Origin: Zymoseptoria tritici IPO323
Lineage: Eukaryota; Ascomycota; Dothideomycetes; Mycosphaerellales; Mycosphaerellaceae
Reading direction: 5' to 3'
NCBI RefSeq assembly: GCF_000219625.1
Contig: NC_018218.1
Coordinates: forward strand, 1,860,001-1,924,000
Length of the DNA: 64,000 nucleotides
The notes under the pieces are model-generated. The model saw only the letters and a program-made list of their open reading frames with translations. It did not search any database and was not told where the DNA came from. Within the stretch, counting starts at the first letter, position 1; each line of letters opens with the position of its first letter. The translations under genes were made by a program, and so were the position numbers. Shown here in pieces: positions 43,650 through 52,773 of this stretch.

Positions 43650-43772
43650 GCATGACGGGTGTTCCTTGCCTCGCCAACCACTCATCTAGCGATCAGTGGA
43701 GTATGGGAGACATGTGACCTGACAAATACCGTTTGAACCTGCTCGGATTCAGATCTGCGTTCAGGGACATGC
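43650..43772 (+). ncRNA. Decayed thiamine pyrophosphate (TPP) riboswitch
   Basis: Pairing ends GCATG (43650) and CATGC (43768-43772) form P1. ACGG (43654-43657) pairs with CCGT (about 43729-43732) as P2, with the G.A/U.U steps seen in TPP aptamers. The pyrimidine-sensor strand reads CTGACAAATACCGTTTGAACCTG in place of CTGAGA...ACCTG. The P4 strands are CCTG and CAGG (43738-43741, 43762-43765). GCG and GGGA of the pyrophosphate-sensor strand are kept. A perfect hairpin CCACT/AGTGG (43678-43699) sits in the variable P3 arm. Two departures suggest loss of function: CTGAGA is CTGACA, changing the G that stacks on the pyrimidine ring, and the AUAAU loop of P5 is missing. It lies 65 nt upstream of the THI5 start. 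Confidence 0.72.
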
Positions 43773-43836
43773 CTCCTTTCCCCGTTCTTCCCTCGATTGC
43801 GGATGTATTGACTTCTGTAGCTGTCTCAATGATACC

Positions 43837-45029
43837 ATGCCTACCGACAAGATTACGTTCTTGACGAACTGGTGATACATGGCTCTGCCTCTATGGAAGA
43901 GTGTGATCATGCTGACTAGACAAAGGCATGCGACGCCGTACCACGCACCACTCTATCTGGCTCAAGCCAAGGGCTACTTCAAGGATGAAGGCATCAAGGC
44001 CGCTATCATGGAGCCGAACGACCCAAGTGTAGGTGAGAATGAATCGTCATTGCGCAGACTGCTGACATCGCTCAAGGATGTGACCGAGATTATCGGAAGC
44101 AAGAAGGTTGACCTGGGCTTCAAGGCCATGATTCATACTCTGGTGAATCGCTCTGGGCGCAACACACATATCATCGCTGAAACTCGTGCTAAGCTGCGAA
44201 GGCTCGCGACTTCCCAATCTAGAGTATTGGCTCGCTGCTCGACGAGCCGTTCACTGGCGTGGTCTACCTCAAGGATTCCGGAATCACGCCAAACTTTCAC
44301 ACGCTGAAGGGCAAGCGTATTGGCCATGTCGGCGAATTCGGCAAGATCCAGATCGATGAGCTCACTTCTCACTACGGCATGTCTCCCTCGGACTATACTG
44401 CCATCTGATGCGGCATGAACGTGTCCAAAGCCATCATCGAAGGAGAGATCGACGCTGGCATTGGCCTCGAAAACGTTCAGATGGTTGAACTTGCCGAATG
44501 CCCCTCTTCGCAAGGCCGTCCCAAGTCCGACGTCCAGATGCTGAGAATGGACGAACTGGCTGAGCTGGGCTACTGCTGCTTCTGCTCCATTCTGCAAATT
44601 GGCAATGAGACCTTCATCAACGAGAATCCCGAAAAGGTCCGCGCTTTCATGCGTGCGGTTAAGAAAGCAACCGACTTTTGTTCTCGCTGATCCGGAAGCC
44701 GCCTGGACTGACTACGTCACTTCAAGCCGGTCATGGGCAGCGAGCTCAACCGAAGGATATTTGAGCGTGCGTTCGCCTACTTCAGCAAGAACTTGAGGAA
44801 CGTGGCCCGTGATTGGGAGCAGGTCACACGCTACGGCAAGCGCTTGGGAGTGCTCGCGGAAGGATTCACACCGAACTATACGAACCAGTTTCTCGAGTGG
44901 ACTGGTGAGGGCGAGCAGGCCGATCCGACCGGTGACCAGAAGCGAATGGTTGAGCTGCAGAAGGTGGTTGCTGAAGAGGGCGGCTTCCGTCGCTTGGGTG
45001 TCAGGCGCACGGCTACTGCGGGCGCCTAA
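43837..45029 (+). pseudogene. THI5: THI5/NMT1 (pyrimidine precursor of thiamine) pseudogene
   Basis: A relic of the suicide enzyme that makes HMP-phosphate from PLP and a histidine. Exon 1 (43837-43871, MPTDKITFLTNW), exon 2 (43926-44028) and the start of exon 3 (44077) splice cleanly into the family sequence ([40 protein letters not shown]), keeping the PLP lysine region. After that the copy is broken. TAG at 44220-44222 and TGA at 44406-44408 are in the same frame, with clear homology on both sides. One extra T lies at 44676-44679 and one base is missing at 44719-44720. The frame also fails at the intron-3 boundary near 44195. The iron-binding CCCFC motif reads YCCFC (TAC at 44571). The last frame (44733-45029) still encodes an intact C-terminus (RIFERAFAYFSKNLRNVARD). 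Confidence 0.93.
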
Positions 45030-45322
45030 GGGTGTCATACCTTGATCCAGAACGGACGAAACATTGAGGCGAACACGTCGACCACGGCTGCACCGAGGCA
45101 TATTCATTCCTTTACATACAGCTTCGTAAGCCGAAGGCCAGTGAACGCAAAAATCATTTGCTTTTCTAAGATCGCACCTTCCTGTTGAAAGGTCGGGTAT
45201 AGGGCTCCAGTCGTCTTCGCTACGCATGCGTTCATCAATCACCTCGAACAAGTCATCCACTCTCTGCTGTTGAATTCAGCGTCTCGCCTTCGAAACCCCG
45301 AAGTCACTCCGAGCAACGAGAT
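45030..45322. other. Convergent intergenic region
   Basis: About 290 bp between the end of the THI5 relic and the end of the SET-domain gene. Nothing specific was seen. Confidence 0.4.
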
Positions 45323-46085
45323 TTAGTTCTTGCCATCTCGCTCTCTCGCCATTTGCCAGATATGCTCGTTGATGAACCAGCGATCCAGAGACTTGTAGTC
45401 GATAGCAGAGGCGCCTTGCACGTTGCCCACGCAGACACCCTTTCCAGCACCGCAAAGACAGTCGAAGGAACGGTCAAACTTCCATTCCGTGCTGGGATAG
45501 AAGAAAGTCAATGGTTCGCCCGGCTCGACGCCGCGGTCCCGAGAGACTTTAATCTCGCCGGCGAGGCCATATTCAAGAGGATGTCCGCTCTCGCCGTTCA
45601 GGGAGGCGCCATTGGGCGGAGTTGTAGGGTATTTGCCAGACTTGTCTGGAGAGTAGATGTGAACTTCGATGGATGGAGCACCTGACAGATCGAAGTGTGT
45701 AAGTCAGCTACGGTCCAGACAATGAGGATTTGATACATAGTAGGAGCTCCTGGCGTTCCCGCACAACAGTCTCGGGTTATCGCAGGCCTCAGACACTTTA
45801 GTACTTACATGAGTGGTTCATGTACAGCAGAGCGCTGCGTGGGTCGGTGTGCGTGGTCTTGGAAGTTTGGATTGTTCTCCAGGTCGGTTTGGGTTGTGGA
45901 ACATGGCTTGTCAGGTAGGTAAAGTGAGCTCCAGCTGGCAGCGAGACTTTGGACACCAAGCAGAGGCCGGCTGGGGTGTGTTCGAACGTGGCTAGATCTT
46001 CGAGGCCATTGACGGAGAGTGGAAATTCGGATTCTGTTGTAAGAACAACTTTCTCGCCGTTGGAGTTCCCATTGGTGACTGTCAT
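45323..46085 (-). CDS. Small SET/post-SET domain protein
   Basis: Exons 46085-45809 and 45681-45323 give 211 aa. The 127-nt intron (GTAAGT...CTGTCAG) splits the SET signature codon, rebuilding LLYMNHSCAPSIEVHIY. The C-terminal SET part continues with GLAGEIKVSRDRGVEPGEPL and TFFYPSTEWKFD, then a Cys-rich post-SET-like segment CLCGAGKGVCVG and FINEHIWQMARERD. The protein is much shorter than histone methyltransferases and has no obvious pre-SET or GxG-Y start, so the methyl-donor site may be incomplete. Similar short SET proteins are common in filamentous fungi, with unknown substrates. The start is the first real ATG of the frame. Confidence 0.8.
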
Positions 46086-47166
46086 GGTGGGCGTACGATG
46101 GAGGTTGTCTAAATCTGTGTTCAATTATGTCGAAGGATGAGGAACAGAAGCGTGAGACTCGACGGTTGCCCTAGGAGGTAGACCGAGGCTTGAAAGTGCT
46201 CGCTGCTCCCCTGCAACGGTTGAGCCGAAGACAAGGTATCAATAAAGTAGTGGTATCAAATGCCTGCGGGTATTGTGGTCTTCGGCAATTGCTCGCGCAG
46301 AAATGCGATTGGGACGGGTTGTGAGCCGACTAACACGTGCATCTAGAAGTGGGATTTCTTTCACGTGAGCGGGATGTCAGGCAGAGTCGCTGCTTTCCTC
46401 CGGAGAAACGAATCTCGCCCGAAGAGCTCTGTGCCGGACCATGTCGGCGTTGTTACTGGATTGTCAATGTGGACCCCTTCCAGAGCGGAGCATCGTGCTC
46501 GTCGCTTGTCTGGACCCGGACGATCGCCGAGTGGAATCTTTCTTTGTGACCAGCTGTCTCTCAGACTGTCTCAGTATTCATGCGAGGCTCTTTGGCTTCC
46601 GAAAACTCTCCGAAATGATTTGTGCTGCGGATAAATCGGGCGAATACTCTTCGGCGAGTCTTGAAAGGATTAAGGTGAGGTTGAGGCCAGACTGAGAGGT
46701 ACGCTAAATCTGACCTCACTTCGGAAATTGATGAGGTGCTTGCTTCCCTTTCTCCGAAGTGCGAACACTAAACCGCACATTCCGTATTCGCGATGCTCGT
46801 CCGGTCAGTAGTGGTAGGCGGCTGAACGTCTTCATCACAGTCAAGCGGGTGCAATGAATGAGAGCCAGAGCCGGAGAAAGAAATTGGTCACGGATCCAGA
46901 GCTGCGTGCTTGCCCTGAGCTTAGATCTATTGCGTTGTCATACAAGTCGGTGACAGCGCTCTCAGGGCTTTCCGCAAAGCTTCCACATCAGAGAACGAAC
47001 GCGGAGTCGAAGAAGGACGAAAAAGTGAGGTCGAAGCTCGCATGTGATAGCGAGCTAGTTTAGCCGAGAATGTCCCGATCTTCTACAGCACATTCGAAGT
47101 CCATCAACAGGTGCCACAACTTTGAGGTCTTACAATATATCGTGAGCAGAACTCCAACATCTAGCT
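46086..47166. other. Divergent intergenic region without a supported gene
   Basis: About 1.08 kb between the SET-domain gene and the DMAC1-like gene. The short frames (46337-46695, 46854-47063) have no motif support. Confidence 0.45.
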
Positions 47167-47525
47167 ATGGGCGGCAAAGGTCCTTCTCTGCCCGAGCTCC
47201 AACAGCCCGCTCCCATCGATGATGTGCTCAAAGAGCAACGCAACGAGTTCAATGACTGTCTGCCCTGCCGATTGATGGGTACGAATGTTTCACCACAACT
47301 TTCACCACATCCACGAATATGCTTCTGACGTTTGGTCGCTCAGGTTCCGTCGCCTTCACCGGCCTAGGCATCTACTCCCTCTGGTCCGGCACGAATCAGC
47401 TCAACGAGCGCGAATACGAAATCCTCAAGTCGGGCTCAAGGTTCGGGATGAAGAGTCGCAGGGCGAGCATTTATGTGCTAAGTGCTACATTGGTCGGGCT
47501 TGGAGTATACCGTTTGAGAAACTGA
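47167..47525 (+). CDS. DMAC1/DUF4536-like small mitochondrial membrane protein
   Basis: Exons 47167-47278 and 47344-47525 give 97 aa. The 65-nt intron (GTACGA...GCTCAG) joins CLPCRLMG to SVAFTGLGIYSLWSG. The CLPCR motif followed at once by a Gly-rich membrane hairpin is the signature of the DUF4536/TMEM261 (DMAC1) family. In animals this family assists assembly of the complex I membrane arm. A second membrane segment lies near the C-terminus (ASIYVLSATLVGLGVYRL). A mitochondrial inner-membrane location is inferred from the family. The start gives the usual short soluble lead (MGGKGPSLPELQQ). Confidence 0.8.
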
Positions 47526-48220
47526 GTACTCTGGCTGTATGAAGATGTGGACGCTGGATTCCGGCAAGAGAAGATCTCGGACAATGATCAATGAAGAGAT
47601 CAAGCGACAACGTGGAAGCCTCTTACGACGACGCACTGCATGCGAAGAAGGAAACGCCTCGAGGCGTAGCGGGAGAGTCAATGCCTCGCTCATTTCGAGG
47701 AGGTCACAAAGCAGTGACGGCCGGCGTGGTGCGCAAAAGAGTGCCATACTGATCAGCTCGGTTCTGAAGAGGAGGTTCCAAGTAGACTCGTTCCTCGCAG
47801 GATGTGGCCGTGCAAGCCCACTGAGGCCGCAAGCGGTATCATGTAAAGCGCAGAGGATGCCGTAGTGGCTAAGGCGACTGTACAATATTGTAACATATGT
47901 GGAAGCACCGGATCTTTTCATTCCTAATTTCATCGCTACCGACGAACTGCTCCGTTACACCTTGACAGACGTACATGGAACATCGAAATCGTCCTGCCAA
48001 ACAGGCCTTCGAAAGGCATCGAGACATGGCTCCCGTTTGGTTTTGTATGCCCTTCCATCCTGTCCTCGTTGGCTCATTGTTGGCTCCGAAACTCCAACTC
48101 ATACATTTCGTATACATGCACTCCGAGCAATGCACGGTCGCATCGTGCTCGACTCTGTGCTTCCCATGCCTATGACAGAAAGGCCGCAAAGCGCACGCAA
48201 AAGCACCGAAAACATCCCAT
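47526..48220. other. Convergent intergenic region
   Basis: About 0.7 kb between the DMAC1-like gene and eIF2-beta, holding both 3' ends. The long reverse frames crossing it (47478-47933) lack any motif. Confidence 0.45.
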
Positions 48221-49234
48221 CTAACCTTGCATACGCTTGCGCTTTCCGACTTGTGCAGAGAAACCAGTCTTGATGGCGGTGACGGATCGGCGGGATCCAC
48301 AGGAGTTGCAGGTGACGAAGTAGAGACGGTTCTCTCCCTTGTTGAGTTCGGTATCGGGTGAGCGGCAGGTCTTGCAGGTGACATATTCGACTGTGGGGAG
48401 ATGTTAGCGACCAATTCGTAAATACCCAGAACATCATCACGACTCACCGATGTATCTTCGCAGCACGTTCTCGATTTGCTTCTGCTGGAAACGACCCTTG
48501 ATGACCAGTCTGCGGTTACCGTCCACGGAACCACTTGTTCCCAACTCAGCGAACAAGAACTGTGTCACGTGCTCGTCCGTTCGCTTGAGCTTCTTGCAGA
48601 TGTCGTTGATGTTCGCGAAGATGGTCTTCTTGTTTCCTTCACGGAGACATTGAGGAGGTGGAATCTTGTAGCTCTTGCCGCCGGAGGAAGCAAGATCGGG
48701 ATGCGAGTCGTGGAGGAGCGCGAAGAAGCGGTGCAGTAGACTGTCGTAGTTTACTGGCTTGTCCTCGTCATGCGCCCAGATACCAGTACCACCGTGGATG
48801 TCACCATCTTGCACGCCTGACTCCTCCGCATCGTCACCCTTCTTGGAAGGCTCATCGGTCTCAGCGCTCTCTGCGGCGCCGGCTGCAGCGAGTTGCTGCT
48901 CAAAGTCGTCCTCTGGAGCCTTGACCTTTTTCTTCTTCTTTTTCTTCAATGCTGACAGGTCGACCTCGCCGTCGTCTGCGGCAGCCTCCTCGCCGCCCTC
49001 CTCGCCCTCCTCCTTCTTTGGCTTCTTCTTCTTCTTCTTTGCGAGACCCTCGAACATGGCGGTCATCTCGTCCACCTGTTTGTCCTCGCCGTTCGCGCCG
49101 TCTTTGCTGTGAGATGCAGCGGAGTCCTTCTCGCCGTCGTGTGCGCCATTCGCATCAGTCACGTTGCCATCGGAGTCAACGACAATTTGGTCCTCCGCAA
49201 AGGCCACGGACTTCCGCGGTTTCAATTCCGCCAT
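48221..49234 (-). CDS. SUI3: eIF2-beta (Sui3), translation initiation factor 2 beta subunit
   Basis: Exons 49234-48448 and 48390-48221 give 318 aa. The 57-nt intron (GTGAGT...CCACAG) joins RRYIG to VEYVTC. The N-terminal half has acidic stretches and two visible polylysine blocks ([20 protein letters not shown]) of the kind that bind eIF5 and eIF2B. The conserved core has [16 protein letters not shown], then [20 protein letters not shown] and [20 protein letters not shown]. The zinc ribbon is [11 protein letters not shown]...[10 protein letters not shown]. It is part of the eIF2 ternary complex delivering Met-tRNAi. The start MAELKPRKS is the family start, and the frame is open further upstream only by chance. 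Confidence 0.95.
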
Positions 49235-49780
49235 GATTGCGGTGGGTTGTGTCTCGATTTCGGGTCGTGTGGTGTTCCTGGTCGTGGTGCGCAATATGAG
49301 GTTGAGTGTGGTCTGTCTGGTCGCATGTATGTGGCAAGTTTTATTTGTGAGCGTCTGTGGTGACTCAAAAGCAAGACCGGCTTAATGGGCAGTGGGGCAC
49401 TGCTGACACTCCCCTTCAAATGTCCCACCCAATTGATTGCTCCTTTGTTCAATATTCCGCCAAGTGACTTTACTGCGTGACCTCCAGTCTCCTGGACGAT
49501 TTGAAGATTTCGAATCTCGATCGCAATGTCTGCGGCATCTAGACGATATGAGAATGCCGCAGGCTTTTTCAGATGCCAATACTTGAATGTCTGGCTATGT
49601 CACGGCGGAGTGATATGTCCCACAACTTTTGCTCGCATGCAGGTGAACTCAAACGACCGCGTCGTCGATGATCCAACTTTACGAGCTGGGAGCTAACGAC
49701 CACTACGCAACAACATCAGCTCTTATTCGCTCCGACTAGCAGAAGAGCGCCCCCCATTCTCAGAGCATATTGTCGCGACC
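49235..49780. promoter_or_regulatory. Divergent promoter region of eIF2-beta and the Mim2-like gene
   Basis: About 0.55 kb between outward-facing starts. No gene is supported, and no clear TATA element was seen on either strand. Confidence 0.45.
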
Positions 49781-50168
49781 ATGTCCGACCCGTCCTCATC
49801 ATACGCGAACATCCCAACACCCGAAGAGGTCGATTCCCTTCCATCATCATCCGCCGGCTCGACAACCTCGGTCTCGCCGAGCGAAGAAGAAGCATACTCA
49901 GACGCAGAACGGGAATGGAGAGAAAGCTTGCAACAGCTGGAGTTGTTGTTGACACTGGTCTTGATCCCGTACGTGGGCAAATACTTTGGCCGGAAGTGTG
50001 CATATTGGGGTATGTTAGGACAGGAGCTTGAAGCTCTTAAATGCAAGTGCTAATTGCGATGTAGGTTGGGGCAAGTTCATGGAATGGAAATATCCAGTCT
50101 CGGTCGAAATTACGAGTTCGAAAGCTTTCAACGCTGCGGGAATGGTTGAAGCGGCCGCCTCGCTATGA
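49781..50168 (+). CDS. Mim2-like mitochondrial outer membrane import protein
   Basis: Exons 49781-50009 and 50065-50168 give 110 aa. The 55-nt intron (GTATGT...GATGTAG) joins CAYWG to WGKFMEWKYPV. An acidic, Ser-rich N-terminus leads into EREWRESLQQLELLLTLVLI and PYVGKYFGRKCAYWG, a single membrane helix with a Gly-basic end. This layout resembles fungal Mim2. Mim2 forms with Mim1 the MIM complex that inserts alpha-helical outer-membrane proteins. The tail after the helix is longer than in yeast. The identity rests on this short motif only. Confidence 0.68.
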
Positions 50169-50721
50169 AGAACGACTGTCTCGAAGGAGTCAATCAACGG
50201 AACCTTCGAAGGGATACAGGAAGCAGCACAAGTCCGGCTCGGGAGGACGGTATGTCTCGCCAATGCGTGGGACGTGCTGGGCATGGACAAGTCACGGCAC
50301 CGTCGCGTCGCGAAGGGAGCAGAGGTAGCCATACACATCCTCCCAGGGTCATCTAACCCGGCATATCGAAGACGTGGCTCGTGCTATAGATACAGCATCC
50401 TGGATTCGATGAGAAGTCCTGCGAGCAATATCCACCTGTCACAAGCACATGATGGATCGTTGGAAGCGGCGTGCTGCGGCTAAGAGCCACAATTAGTGTG
50501 CGATCGACAACGTTGGACGAGCTGGACCGCGATTCCATACCTTGGAGCATTCAGAGACCATTTGCTACGGCTCTTCGACAGCTGGATGACCTCTGGAGAC
50601 ATAGACCTTCGTGTCCGAAAGTAGGACACAAGTGCAAGGAAAGCTAAAGGAGAAATCCGAATACCTGTACGCTAAACCGCCATTCAAGCTATTTGCAATC
50701 TCATTACATGGACCACGATGG
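50169..50721. other. Convergent intergenic region
   Basis: About 0.55 kb between the Mim2-like gene and the AIM24-like gene, with no supported gene. Confidence 0.45.
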
Positions 50722-51870
50722 CTACACCACCGTATGCGCAGCCATGTACTGCGCAAACTGCTGAGGATTCCTCGTCTGCATGAAGACAGTTCCAGGGCCT
50801 GCAGATCCCGTCAGCTTGGAAGAAAGTTACAACCATGACATACTCACCCGTAAATTTGCAGACCAGCCCCTCGCCAGCACTCAGGTTACTGATGATACCG
50901 CCACTAGCGACACGCTCCAGCACGTAGTCACAGTTCCAGGCTACAAGATGCCCATTGTCGATGATATACTTCTCTCCGTCCCTCAGCTGCGAAGCCAGTC
51001 AGCCAAAGCCACCACCCCACACCTCCTCACGATACTTACGTCCTTCCGAATGATTGCACCCATACTCTGGATCCAGCAGATTCCCACACCAGCAATCTTG
51101 TAAATGAAGAAGCCTTCTCCGGAGAACATGGCCTTGCTAAAGTTCTGCGACACATACGTCTTCGTCACGCCCTGCGTGCTCGCCAAAAACGCATCCTTGC
51201 CGACACTCCACTGCTCTTTTCCGGACAACCTCAAATTCGTGATGTCACCCAATGCGAACGGCGCGAGCAACAATTCTCCCGGTCCAGTGAAGGTACTATG
51301 CGACATCTCCCCTCTCGCGAGCAGCTTCTTCATACTGAACTTGAAGTTTCCCTTGACAGTAATGGTGGGCGACATGGCGATCATGGTGCCCGGTTTGACT
51401 TCCATGGGACAACCCATGGCCAGCTGGATCGTGACGATCGTGTTTGTGTCGCGGTGAGAGATGCGGTAGGAGCCGCCGTTGAAGGTGCCTACGTCGTCGG
51501 CTGTGGTGGCTTGTGCACCGACAAAGTGGCCTGGTGCTGGGGCGCCGCCGGCAACGGAGGACTGTCGATTGATCGATTGGCGGTTACTTGAGGCGGCTGG
51601 TTCGGGCTGCTTCTCGTCGTGGTAGGACTGCGAGGATGGTGGGCCGGGATAGTAAGGCAGTGCGGTTCCTGTCTGTGCTGGTGGTGGAGTCGGTGCGGCA
51701 TCTTGTGTGGAGATCGGAGACACGGCGGGAGGCGGTGCGAACGACGGTGGCGGTGCGAAGTGTGGTTGCGCGTGCTCTTGCTGTTGCTGTTGCTGGGGAG
51801 GAGGATAGAAGTTTTGCTGTCCGCCTATAGGCGGTGGTCGAAACTGCTGCTGGTCTGGAGCGCGGTTCAT
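50722..51870 (-). CDS. AIM24-family protein (TIGR00266/DUF124-like)
   Basis: Exons 51870-51040, 50986-50848 and 50798-50722 give 348 aa. The introns of 53 and 49 nt are in phase (IIRKD/LRDGEKY, CKFTG/PGTVF). The first 120 residues are a Pro/Gln-rich disordered tail with a polyQ run (QQQQQQ). The conserved beta-rich domain follows: [45 protein letters not shown], and a C-terminal [18 protein letters not shown]. Aim24 in yeast supports inner-membrane organisation, but many fungal members lack targeting signals, as here, so mitochondrial location is uncertain. The start is the first ATG of the frame. Confidence 0.85.
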
Positions 51871-52773
51871 TAGTTGCGTCTTCCACAAATCTTCCCTAAT
51901 CTTCCCTAATCTTCCTTGTCACTGACCTTGACCTTCTTGACTTGGTGGTGGAGCTGTAAATCGTGAGCTACGCGACTTTTCACTCCCCTAAGTATATGCT
52001 CACGAGGAAAGTATTGCCCTTGGTTCGAAGCCATGACGGAGTGTTCTTGTGCGGTATACGCTTTGCAGTGCAACTCTGCTCAGTTCTTCCGATCTTGTCC
52101 CCACTCGCACAGCCTACTCTCTTCTTTCTGCGATTGCTGTACTCCGGAAGTCAAGCTCTTCGTAACTGGTCTCAGGCACTTGGCTCTGGTCTCTCCAGCT
52201 GCTCTTCAATTTGGGAGGACCTGAGAGATCGCAACGGTGGAATTTGGAGAAGTAAGAAAGAGAAGAACAGCTGAAAGGGAAGAAAGAAACAGCATCATCC
52301 TACAGGCTACCTCCCAGCTCACTAAGCTGACCATGCGAGTAACATTGTGCTGCTGTAGCTTCTCGTTGCTGCTATTGGTTGCATGCAGGGCGCTTAGCTG
52401 GAGTGCAGGCGCTTAGAAGTGCTGTACTCGCGTTTCAAGGCCGCAGTGGAAGAGCTGACGGTGCTGACGAGCTGATGGATATTCTAGACTGATGGACGCC
52501 GCGTGGACTCGTTGGCGGAATAGAAATGTTGATGTAATGAGGAGAAGGAGTGAGTGTTGTTGTATCGAAGGTGGGTGGGTGCAGAAACGGGCCCGAAATG
52601 CTCGACTTCAGGGTCTTCAGGCGCTAGCAATTGTTCAATATGATCGGGAAGGAGCAAGAACCATGAATGACTACCAAAGCGTTTGTCGCATGCTAATCCA
52701 ACGATCTTCGCAAAGAGGCGCGAGGCAGCTAAAACGGTGTGAATGGTAAGGATGCATGATCTCCCTCCTGTCT
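51871..52773. other. Intergenic region with a short 10-bp tandem repeat
   Basis: About 0.9 kb between tandem minus-strand genes: the AIM24-like promoter and the DUF1365 3' flank. CTTCCCTAAT is repeated at 51891-51900 and 51901-51910 with a partial third copy. No gene is supported. Confidence 0.5.

Noticed and set aside
43879..44307. 142-aa protein starting [11 protein letters not shown]
   Set aside because: It reads through two THI5 introns. The correct reading is the interrupted THI5 homologue.
44415..44690. Independent 91-aa gene
   Set aside because: It is an internal piece of the THI5 pseudogene between TGA 44406 and the frameshift.
52015..52035. tRNA B-box-like GGTTCGAAGCC
   Set aside because: No matching A box or cloverleaf arms are found around it.
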